Positions 14,579 through 20,732 of a DNA stretch of 20,732 nt are shown piece by piece. Position 1 is the first letter of the stretch. The number at the start of each line of letters is the position of its first letter. The translations under genes were made by a program, and so were the position numbers. The stretch is from the NCBI GenBank assembly GCA_016866375.1, contig VGMK01000014.1:1-20732 (forward strand), in the 5' to 3' direction. This DNA is from Bacteroidota bacterium (GTDB lineage Bacteria; Bacteroidota; Bacteroidia; Flavobacteriales_D; Crocinitomicaceae). The notes beneath the pieces are model-generated. The model saw only the letters and a program-made list of their open reading frames with translations, was not told the origin of the DNA and did no database searches.

Positions 14579-15241
14579 TTAGTTCAATTCAAAATTGATT
14601 GGCATAGTGAAAGATGAACGAACTTTTAATCCTCTTGTCTCGCCTGGTTGCCATAGCGGCATGGCTCGAACCAACCTTTTTGCCTCATTATCTAAATCTC
14701 GCGAAATTCCCTTAACTACCTCAACACTTGTGATCATACCATCCTTCTCCACTACAAATTTAAGGTAAACCTTTCCTTGTTCACCCATTTCCATAGAAAT
14801 TTCTGGATATTCTAAATTTTCTTGCATCCAACGTTGCATAGCAGCTTCTCCACCCTTAAATTGTGCTTCCACATCAGGAAAATCTTCAACAGGGTCCTCC
14901 TGAACTAGTTCTTCAGTTTCCGGATCTGGTGGTGGTGGTGGTGGTGGCCCAAGGTCTTCTGGCTTATTTTCAGTTTTGATTATATCTGCAGTTAGATCAA
15001 TTGGCTGTGGTGCTTGTTGTTTTATTTCTGGTTCTTTTTCAGGCTCTTTTTCTTTCGGACGTGAAATAAATGTTTTGTCTTTTTCTTCGGTGCTATTATT
15101 ATTTTGTGAATCGCCTTGCTTATCCTTTACTTCAAAGTTAAAACCCGCGAGAATTAGTGAACTTACATATAAAAAACCAATCATAAAAAAGTTGCTGCGA
15201 GCTTGGTTGTTATCTGCACTTTTATTTTTCTTTATTTCCAT
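14579..15241 (-). CDS. TonB-family energy transducer
   Basis: Couples inner-membrane energy to outer-membrane receptors. The 220 residues have a classical order: one transmembrane segment about 18-36, a charged Lys/Glu/Pro linker (about 61-125) with seven consecutive prolines (99-105), and a TonB C-terminal domain from about 130 to the end, including GKVYLKFVVEKDGMITSVEV, RAMPLWQPGETRGLKVRSSF and a final PINFELN strand. The short cytoplasmic N-terminus is rich in Lys and Asn. No exbB/exbD genes are nearby, so it probably works with ExbBD encoded elsewhere. It starts 43 bp after gcvH in the same direction with no clear promoter, so it may be co-transcribed. Confidence 0.9.
   Translation of the reverse strand: MEIKKNKSADNNQARSNFFMIGFLYVSSLILAGFNFEVKDKQGDSQNNNSTEEKDKTFISRPKEKEPEKEPEIKQQAPQPIDLTADIIKTENKPEDLGPPPPPPPDPETEELVQEDPVEDFPDVEAQFKGGEAAMQRWMQENLEYPEISMEMGEQGKVYLKFVVEKDGMITSVEVVKGISRDLDNEAKRLVRAMPLWQPGETRGLKVRSSFTMPINFELN
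14928..14947 (-). repeat. Trinucleotide tract encoding polyproline
   Basis: Six GGT units plus GG on the plus strand, read as consecutive CCA proline codons in the TonB linker. Unit changes would alter linker length without shifting the frame. Confidence 0.8.
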
Positions 15242-15284
15242 AATCTTTGTCTAAATCCTTTACTCGAATCAATTTTTATGCCAC

Positions 15285-15662
15285 TCAGTGAACCAGTTTT
15301 CCGTAGTCTTCTGCCGACATTAACTCCTCAATTTCTTTATTGTCTGAAATTTTTACTTTTACCATCCACCCTTCACCATATGGGTCGCTATTGACTAACT
15401 CAGGATTTGATTCAAGCTTTTCATTAAATTCTAAAATTTCTCCCGACAACGGCATAAATAAATCAGAAACTGTCTTGACTGCTTCAATAGATCCAAATAC
15501 TTGCTCTTGACTAACTGTTTCCCCAATGGTCTCGATTTCAACATACACAATATCACCCAATTCACTTTGAGCAAAATCAGTTATACCTACGATTGCGATA
15601 TCTCCATCCACCGACACCCATTCATGGTCTTTGGTGTACTTCAAGTTATTTGGAATTTTCAT
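15285..15662 (-). CDS. gcvH: Glycine cleavage system H protein
   Basis: Lipoyl carrier protein that shuttles the aminomethyl group between the P, T and L proteins of the glycine cleavage system. The 125 residues match the family: YTKDHEWV (10-16), VGITDFAQSELGDIVYVE (25-42), and the lipoylation site GSIEAVKTVSDLFMPLSGE with K63 as lipoyl-lysine, then NPELVNSDPYGEGWMVKV. The frame is open for 30 codons upstream, but the ATG at 15662 is the native start, and a good promoter at 15682-15712 puts transcription start near 15676, inside that extension. No other gcv genes are in the window. Divergent from prfB. Confidence 0.96.
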   Translation of the reverse strand: MKIPNNLKYTKDHEWVSVDGDIAIVGITDFAQSELGDIVYVEIETIGETVSQEQVFGSIEAVKTVSDLFMPLSGEILEFNEKLESNPELVNSDPYGEGWMVKVKISDNKEIEELMSAEDYGKLVH

Positions 15663-15681
15663 AAAATCATATTGTTCAACA

Positions 15682-15712
15682 CAAATGTAATGAAAGCGTT
15701 GCATTCTAACAA
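15682..15712 (-). promoter_or_regulatory. gcvH promoter
   Basis: On the minus strand: TTG at 15712-15710, a 20-bp spacer, then TACATTTG at 15689-15682, an exact -7 match. The expected leader is about 14 nt. Confidence 0.6.
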
Positions 15713-15733
15713 TTACAAAATTTGTTTTTTCTT

Positions 15734-15741
15734 TATTTTTG
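15734..15741 (+). promoter_or_regulatory. -7 box directly upstream of prfB
   Basis: TATTTTTG fits TAnnTTTG exactly and ends 4 nt before the prfB ATG at 15746, so transcription would start at or next to the start codon. No -33 element is seen at the usual distance. The region is T-rich, so a chance match is possible. Confidence 0.4.
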
Positions 15742-15745
15742 TAAA

Positions 15746-16834
15746 ATGACAAGTGAACAATTTAAGGAATTGCTCTTAAGACTCGATAAAATAAAGAATT
15801 TTCTAAAAATCGATGAAAAAAGAATGCAATTAAAAGAGGAGGAATTGAAATCTCAAGATCCCTGTTTTTGGAATGATACGAAAAAAGCAGAAAAGCAGGT
15901 CAAAGTAATTCGAGGATTGAAATATTGGGTTGAAAATTTTGATAGTCAAAAATCAGCAGTGGAAGATTTAGAGGTTTTACAGGAGTTGGTACGTGAGGGA
16001 GTTAGTGATGAGTCTGAGCTATCTACCCAGTATAGAAAAACAGTAGATGAAATCGAAGAGCTAGAGTTAAAAAACATGCTTTCAAGCGAAGAGGATTCGT
16101 TGAGTGCAGTTATTCAAATTACCGCAGGTGCAGGCGGAACAGAAAGTTGCGATTGGGCATCTATGCTCATGCGCATGTATACCATGTGGGCTCAGAAAAA
16201 AGGTTTTAAAATTACCGAACTGAATTTCCAAGAAGGAGATGTTGCCGGAGTAAAAACGGTATCACTTGAATTTGAAGGAGAATTCGCCTTTGGATATTTG
16301 AAGGGAGAAAATGGTGTACATCGGTTGGTGAGAATTTCTCCCTTCGACTCAAATGCAAAACGCCATACCTCATTTGTTTCTGTTTATGTTTATCCATTAG
16401 TCGATGATAATATTGAAATTAATATCAATCCTGCAGATATAACCTGGGAAACTTTTCGCTCGGGAGGGGCAGGAGGTCAGAATGTGAACAAGGTAGAAAC
16501 TGCAGTGCGTTTGCGGCACGCACCATCCGGAATAATAGTGGAGAATTCAGAGTCTCGTTCTCAGCTTGCCAACAAGGAAAAAGCTATGCAGTTACTGCGT
16601 TCACAGTTGTATGAGCTTCAATTGAGAGAAAGAATGGAAAAACGCAGTGAAATTGAAGCAGGAAAGAAAAAAATCGAATGGGGATCACAAATTCGAAATT
16701 ATGTGATGCATCCCTACAAATTAGTTAAAGATGTTCGTACTGGAATCGAAACGGCAAATGTCGATGCTGTTATGGATGGTGATTTGGATCCGTTTTTGAA
16801 GTCATTTTTGATGATGTACGGCGGATTGCATTAA
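15746..16834 (+). CDS. prfB: Peptide chain release factor 2
   Basis: Releases the finished peptide at UGA and UAA stop codons. The 362 residues contain the stop-codon recognition tripeptide SPF (198-200, in RISPFDSNAKRHTSF), which identifies RF2 rather than RF1, and the peptidyl-tRNA hydrolysis motif GGQ (243-245, in SGGAGGQNVNKVET). The N-terminal helical domain (MTSEQFKELLLRLDKIKNFL and on) is intact and in one frame: there is no internal UGA frameshift site of the type that autoregulates prfB in many bacteria. The ATG at 15746 is chosen over a TTG at 15722. The TAA shares a TTAA with the murF stop on the other strand. Confidence 0.97.
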   Translation: MTSEQFKELLLRLDKIKNFLKIDEKRMQLKEEELKSQDPCFWNDTKKAEKQVKVIRGLKYWVENFDSQKSAVEDLEVLQELVREGVSDESELSTQYRKTVDEIEELELKNMLSSEEDSLSAVIQITAGAGGTESCDWASMLMRMYTMWAQKKGFKITELNFQEGDVAGVKTVSLEFEGEFAFGYLKGENGVHRLVRISPFDSNAKRHTSFVSVYVYPLVDDNIEININPADITWETFRSGGAGGQNVNKVETAVRLRHAPSGIIVENSESRSQLANKEKAMQLLRSQLYELQLRERMEKRSEIEAGKKKIEWGSQIRNYVMHPYKLVKDVRTGIETANVDAVMDGDLDPFLKSFLMMYGGLH

Positions 16835-18099
16835 AGAAATTTAATTAATTCTTCTAGTTGCATTGACCTTGATCCTTTGAGTAAAATAAGATAATCTTTT
16901 AGATCCATTTTTTTTAGGTGGGCAATCAATTTTTCTTTATTTGTGAATCCTCTTTCATTTACTTCAAAGAACTGATCACCAAACGTTAAAAATGTTAAAT
17001 TTTGCTCCCTGCAATACGCAATTATTTCTTTATGTTCCCATTTTGAACAATCACCAAGTTCCTTCATATCAGCCAATATGACGAGCTTATTTTTGTGTTG
17101 GATGAGCGAAAAACTTTCGAGTGCAGACCTCATACTTGAGGGGTTTGCATTGTAGCAATCTATAATTAAAGTATTATTTAATGTTTTTTGAATTTCGGAC
17201 CGATTATTTTTGGGTTCATAATTGGCTATCGCACTATTTATTTTCTTTGGATCAATTTCGAACAATATTCCAAAGGAAATTGCAGCCAAAAAATTATAGA
17301 AATTATACTTGCCCAACATTTTTGTTTGAATACTCAAACTGCTATATGTTTTGTATTTCCAATTAAGTTTAATGAAAGGATTCAGTTCCTCTAACGCGCC
17401 ACTTATTTCTCCTTTTTCTCCATATGAAATAATCTTTGCATTGTTCTGTAGGGTATTTATCAATACCGGATCATCTGAATTTACAACAATTTTACCTTTT
17501 TCTTTAATGACTGCCTGGTACAATTCAGTTTTTGTTTTTAAGACTCCTTCAAAGGAACCAAAACCCTCCAAATGAGCCTTGCCAATATTTGTCACAATAC
17601 CCACGTTTGGATTTGCAATTGCGCAAAGTTCCTCTATATCAAATGGTTTATTTGCACCCATCTCAATAATGGCTAACTCGTGCGCATCATTCAACTGCAA
17701 AAGTGTGAGAGGCACGCCAATGTGATTATTTAGGTTGCCTTTTGTGCAAAGCACTTTATATTTTTGAAGGAGTACAACATTAACTAACTCTTTCGTGCTT
17801 GTTTTTCCATTACTCCCGGTGATTCCAATGACAGGAATGTTGAATTTTGATCGATGAAACTTTGCTAAATTTTGAAGATACAATAAACTGTCACTAACCA
17901 GGAAAATGCATTTATTGTCTGCATATTTTTCTTCATCAACGATAGCATATTTTGACCCTTTTTTAATGGCCTCAGACGCAAACTCGTTTGCATTGAAATT
18001 ACTTCCTTTTAATGCTATAAATAAGGAGTTATTGACTATGTTTCTCGTGTCGGTGCAAACCCCAGAGGTTTCGTAAAATAAATCAAACAACTCTTCCAT
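16831..18099 (-). CDS. murF: UDP-N-acetylmuramoyl-tripeptide--D-alanyl-D-alanine ligase
   Basis: Adds D-Ala-D-Ala to the UDP-MurNAc-tripeptide, the last cytoplasmic step of peptidoglycan precursor synthesis. The 422 residues follow the Mur ligase order: N-terminal substrate domain with SGVCTDTRNIVNNSLFIALK (12-31), ATP-binding central domain with the P-loop GITGSNGKTSTKE (92-104, K99), GNLNNHIGVPLTLL (121-134), EMGAN (146-150) and the TNIGKAHLEGFGS block, then the C-terminal domain with DCYNANPSSMRSAL. The GVPLTLL and DCYNANP blocks are characteristic of MurF among Mur ligases. The ATG at 18099 is preferred to a TTG at 18114, which lies against the upstream terminator. It follows gldJ, separated from it by that terminator. 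Confidence 0.95.
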   Translation of the reverse strand: MEELFDLFYETSGVCTDTRNIVNNSLFIALKGSNFNANEFASEAIKKGSKYAIVDEEKYADNKCIFLVSDSLLYLQNLAKFHRSKFNIPVIGITGSNGKTSTKELVNVVLLQKYKVLCTKGNLNNHIGVPLTLLQLNDAHELAIIEMGANKPFDIEELCAIANPNVGIVTNIGKAHLEGFGSFEGVLKTKTELYQAVIKEKGKIVVNSDDPVLINTLQNNAKIISYGEKGEISGALEELNPFIKLNWKYKTYSSLSIQTKMLGKYNFYNFLAAISFGILFEIDPKKINSAIANYEPKNNRSEIQKTLNNTLIIDCYNANPSSMRSALESFSLIQHKNKLVILADMKELGDCSKWEHKEIIAYCREQNLTFLTFGDQFFEVNERGFTNKEKLIAHLKKMDLKDYLILLKGSRSMQLEELIKFL

Positions 18100-18115
18100 T
18101 AAACAAAGATGCAAT

Positions 18116-18139
18116 AAAAAAGCCTGGATTTCCAGGCTT
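18116..18139 (-). terminator. Rho-independent terminator between gldJ and murF
   Basis: On the minus strand an 8-bp stem AAGCCTGG (18139-18132) pairs with CCAGGCTT (18127-18120) around an AAAT loop. The T-run covers 18121-18116, including the last two stem bases. It begins 17 bp after the gldJ stop and ends 16 bp before the murF ATG. Confidence 0.85.
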
Positions 18140-18156
18140 AAGATTTATTTTAGTGT

Positions 18157-20586
18157 CTAATCATTATATCTACTTGATCTTGAGCTTCCAAGTTTATCCA
18201 TGGCACACCTAAATCCAATCATGGATGAGCTCTTGTCTTCATCGAGGAATCTTCTATTGCCAGAGGAGAGCCAATAAACTTTATCAGCCCAAGAACCGCC
18301 CTTGTAAACCCTTGACTTATCAGAGATGAGTGTCGTTGGCCAACCAGCAGAACCATAGTTGATGTCTTTGTAGTCAAAATCTTTATTTTCATGCTCACTT
18401 TGATACATCACTTGTTTCACATCTCGCTTACCCTCATTAATTTCATTTTTACGCTGTTGGTTATTGTAGTAAATTGATGATTCCAAATCGCCATCCATAT
18501 AATCTCTATAATCGTCTTTTCTATAGTTTAATCGTCCTGCATTTTCCTCAGCTGTGACATTTCTCCAGCGCTGGCTACCCTTGGTTGTGTTGATAAATTC
18601 TGTCAGCCCGTTTCTTAGTGTCATTATCCATGTTGTAATTGTCGGATCCATAAAATAGGACTTAAATTTAAACTCTAAGTATTCTTTATTAAACATTGCT
18701 ACTCCCTGACTACCATCAATAGAAACACCAAGATATGATGGGTCGTTAGTAAGATTAAACGCCGGTTTAATGATATCCACTTTTAAATCCACAGATGGAC
18801 ATTTATTACATTCTTTGAAAACGTCTTTGAGACCCATATTGAATAAAACTCGCTCAACGTATGCGGAGGCTGCAATGCTTCTTCCTTGATTTTCTAAACT
18901 AATGGCTGTATCTAATAGCATATTTAGAGTGTCTAAAAATTCAAACTGAAGTTTTTCTTGATCCGTAAATAGCTTATTGTTTGAAATAAAATTAGCTGAA
19001 GGTGAATTGAATCTATATTTTAACGTATCCTGCCTTGAGTTAATTTTTGAATTCATACGATTGTTATTAATAATACTGTTTGAAGGAATTGGTTTTCCAT
19101 TTGGACTTTGTTTTGCTATATTCGATGTGTAGGTAGTGTTTGGGGCCTGTTGATAATTTAATGCGGCAAAGTTCATGTATTTGGTCCTTGCAAACTCATT
19201 AACGTACTCTTTCATTCCGCGGACGTTATAAATATTCTCATTTGCTTTAACGGGCTTGTCATAGAGCCCGTTCGGCACAAGTAGCTGCGTGGTGTAAACA
19301 TTCCCTCTAAATGGCATAAATTCATCCGTATTTTCACATGAGAGGGGTCTGTAAACGTCCATGACCCACTCAGACACATTGCCAGCCATGTGATATAATC
19401 CATAATCGTTGGGCCAAAAGTCATCGACCCTGCAAGTGATGTCTGCACCATCATTTAGTTGGCCAGCCACTCCCATGAGGTCTCCCCTTCCTCGTGTATA
19501 ATTTGCTTGAATCGCTCCTGCAAATTGCTCTCTATCATCTCTAACATAATGACCATCCCACGGATAAATTCGTCTATCATTAATATTTTCTGAGTTCGGG
19601 TCTAAGTTTCCTATTAGCCCCTGAGCAGCGAACTCCCATTCAGCCTCTGTAGGTAACCTGTAATTAGGCAAAATAATTCCGTCTTCCATTTTCACAGGCC
19701 TTTTGCCCGGGCAATTCGTGTATTCGTTAGTGCTTGGGTCAACTTGACCATACAAAGGATCATAATTTCTAAGTTGATAGGGATCTCGAGGTTGCGGTTT
19801 ATCCAGGACTTTTTTACTTTTCGATACGGTATATCCTCCCTTTACTACTCTTCCATCCTTATCGATTTCTCCATTCGTCACGGTATAGTTACCATTTAAG
19901 TAATTTTCAGTACTGAACATATTTTCTGGCATCGACCTATATTCCTTATCATAATTTTTATCATTTGCAGCTCCAAGGTCTCCATCTTTGTTATTTGGGA
20001 TCTCTGCAAAATGCCATTTGAGGATTCCCTCTCGAACCAAAATAGCTTCGTTCACACGGTCTGTTCTCCATTTGCAAAAATCATTGGCTTGCAACCAAGA
20101 AACTCCGACTACAGGATAATCTCTGTACTCCGGGTGACGAAGGTAGTAATTTACATATTTTTCTGTGTATCCTAATTCTGATCTCCACGATAATGTGTCT
20201 GGAAGGCATTTTTTGTAAACGTGAGGATATGTTTTGTAATAAACCCTTTTCATCCAATTCATATATTCTTGCCAGTGTAAATTCGTCACTTCAGTTCTAT
20301 CCATGTAAAAGGAAGCTACAGTATGTTTTGAAGGGCATGCATTCCAATCATACATTACATCTTGTTCAGTTCTTCCCATCGTGAAGGTTCCCCCTTGGAC
20401 AAAAACCAAACCGGGACCAGTTTCTTGTTCTTTGGCGTCAACTTTTTCAAATCCACCATTTTGAGGATTATTATATTCCCACCCGGTGGCTGTGGATCTT
20501 TCATTACCAATTTTACTGGCACATGAACCTAAAAGCATGGTTCCGATTACTAAAAAACCCAGAGTTCTTATGTTCTTTATTTTCAT
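18157..20586 (-). CDS. gldJ: Gliding motility / type IX secretion lipoprotein GldJ, enlarged form
   Basis: Outer-membrane-associated lipoprotein of the Bacteroidota gliding and type IX secretion machinery. The signal peptide ends in the lipobox MLLGSC (lipidated C22). An FGE/SUMF1-like domain follows: GPGLVFVQGGTFTMGRTEQD (57-76), FYMDRTEVTN (93-102), YPVVGVSWLQANDFCKWRTD (157-176), LPNYRLPTEAEWEFAAQG (306-323), YHMAGNVSEWVMDVYRPLS (398-416), and the C-terminal YKGGSWADKVYWLSSGNRRF with GFRCAM (761-796). The last two blocks fit GldJ better than its paralogue GldK. The protein has 809 residues against about 560 in F. johnsoniae as I recall; the extra length is mainly a stretch of about 225 residues (445-670) between FGE blocks. 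The sulfatase-activating cysteines of true FGE are not expected in this family. Preceded at 54 bp by a PorP/SprF-like gene end. Confidence 0.85.
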   Translation of the reverse strand: MKIKNIRTLGFLVIGTMLLGSCASKIGNERSTATGWEYNNPQNGGFEKVDAKEQETGPGLVFVQGGTFTMGRTEQDVMYDWNACPSKHTVASFYMDRTEVTNLHWQEYMNWMKRVYYKTYPHVYKKCLPDTLSWRSELGYTEKYVNYYLRHPEYRDYPVVGVSWLQANDFCKWRTDRVNEAILVREGILKWHFAEIPNNKDGDLGAANDKNYDKEYRSMPENMFSTENYLNGNYTVTNGEIDKDGRVVKGGYTVSKSKKVLDKPQPRDPYQLRNYDPLYGQVDPSTNEYTNCPGKRPVKMEDGIILPNYRLPTEAEWEFAAQGLIGNLDPNSENINDRRIYPWDGHYVRDDREQFAGAIQANYTRGRGDLMGVAGQLNDGADITCRVDDFWPNDYGLYHMAGNVSEWVMDVYRPLSCENTDEFMPFRGNVYTTQLLVPNGLYDKPVKANENIYNVRGMKEYVNEFARTKYMNFAALNYQQAPNTTYTSNIAKQSPNGKPIPSNSIINNNRMNSKINSRQDTLKYRFNSPSANFISNNKLFTDQEKLQFEFLDTLNMLLDTAISLENQGRSIAASAYVERVLFNMGLKDVFKECNKCPSVDLKVDIIKPAFNLTNDPSYLGVSIDGSQGVAMFNKEYLEFKFKSYFMDPTITTWIMTLRNGLTEFINTTKGSQRWRNVTAEENAGRLNYRKDDYRDYMDGDLESSIYYNNQQRKNEINEGKRDVKQVMYQSEHENKDFDYKDINYGSAGWPTTLISDKSRVYKGGSWADKVYWLSSGNRRFLDEDKSSSMIGFRCAMDKLGSSRSSRYND

Positions 20587-20640
20587 TGCGACAATGTTAT
20601 AATTGTTTTAAACTTGATTCATTCGATATTGTTACATTTT

Positions 20641-20732
20641 TTAAAAGGAGGGGCATGAAATTTTTCTAAAATTCTTAGCTTTTTTTCTGCAATTCAAATT
20701 CAATCCGAGTGAAACCTCATGAGATCCTCCGG
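20641..20732 (-). CDS. PorP/SprF-like outer-membrane protein, C-terminal fragment
   Basis: The last 29 codons of a gene entering from the right edge, in the frame starting at 20730: GGSHEVSLGLNLNCRKKAKN, then FRKISCPSF and TAA. As I recall, PorP/SprF-family type IX secretion proteins end in a similar way, with a GSHE-(hydrophobic)-S-L strand, a basic stretch and a C-P-x-F terminus. The position just upstream of gldJ and the same strand fit a secretion/gliding cluster. With so few residues this is a tentative call; the other two frames on this strand stop after 4 and 10 codons from the edge. Confidence 0.5.
   Translation of the reverse strand, partial: GGSHEVSLGLNLNCRKKAKNFRKISCPSF

Noticed and set aside
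15663..15752. 30-codon extension upstream of gcvH
   Set aside because: A good gcvH promoter lies inside it and the family starts at the ATG at 15662.
20650..20670. AGGAGG-like sequence followed by ATG on the plus strand, as a start of a divergent gene
   Set aside because: The frame stops after four codons, and the bases are explained as the reverse of the CPSF-stop codons of the minus-strand gene end; this phylum rarely uses such sites.
20700..20732. Ten-codon frame PEDLMRFHSD on the minus strand as the end of a cytidine deaminase gene
   Set aside because: The overlapping frame ending at 20641 is longer and gives a recognisable outer-membrane protein C-terminus.
1..20732. CRISPR arrays, tRNA/rRNA genes, insertion sequences, attachment sites, defence systems
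   Set aside because: Looked for direct repeats with regular spacers, cloverleaf-like segments and transposase motifs by eye; none found.

Overview
This is a compact, AT-rich stretch of a Bacteroidota chromosome, probably Flavobacteriales. Three things point there: (i) a GldJ-type gliding/type IX secretion lipoprotein, preceded by the tail of what looks like a PorP/SprF-family outer-membrane protein; (ii) repeated matches to the Bacteroidota promoter -7 box (TAnnTTTG), with A/T-rich start regions instead of Shine-Dalgarno sites; (iii) the gene neighbourhoods rsfS-ftsH-...-cdsA-psd and pyrE/NUDIX. The content is mostly core genome. I see no mobile element, CRISPR array, tRNA or rRNA, and no clear new multi-gene system.

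Layout. 1-473 (+) is the 3' end of an acyl-CoA synthetase, closed by a bidirectional terminator. 520-4869 (-) is a compact run rsfS > ftsH > DUF2007 > cdsA > psd, followed by a small exported Lys/Cys-rich protein with its own promoter. 4940-5671 (+) is birA, divergent from rsfS. 5649-6705 (-) is pyrE plus an SRPBCC protein. 6704-7291 (+) is a NUDIX hydrolase whose start codon overlaps that of pyrE. 7295-7526 holds a frameshifted relic resembling a DUF1573 tail and the valS promoter; this 232-base gap is the largest in the window, so no gene-free stretch exceeds 300 bases. 7527-10154 (+) is valS. 10151-11011 (-) is an OmpA-domain protein. 11099-11647 (+) is a glutathione peroxidase. 11769-14516 (+) is gyrB followed by a secreted DNA/RNA endonuclease. 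14579-15662 (-) is gcvH and a TonB-like protein. 15746-16834 (+) is prfB. 16831-18099 (-) is murF. 18157-20586 (-) is an enlarged gldJ, and 20641-20732 (-) is the PorP/SprF-like tail.

How the genes relate. Themes are envelope building (cdsA, psd, murF, OmpA-like, TonB-like), membrane protein quality control (ftsH), translation (valS, prfB, rsfS), nucleotide and cofactor metabolism (pyrE, birA, gcvH) and gliding/secretion (gldJ). The most informative observations concern organisation: the pyrE/NUDIX start codons share one CATG with reciprocal promoters inside each other's coding sequence; two convergent pairs share a TTAA as overlapping stop codons and a third overlaps by 23 bp; prfB and pyrE may be leaderless; a terminator separates gldJ from murF; and GldJ carries a large insertion in its FGE-like domain. 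Several reading frames were trimmed from upstream TTG or in-frame extensions to better supported ATG starts.
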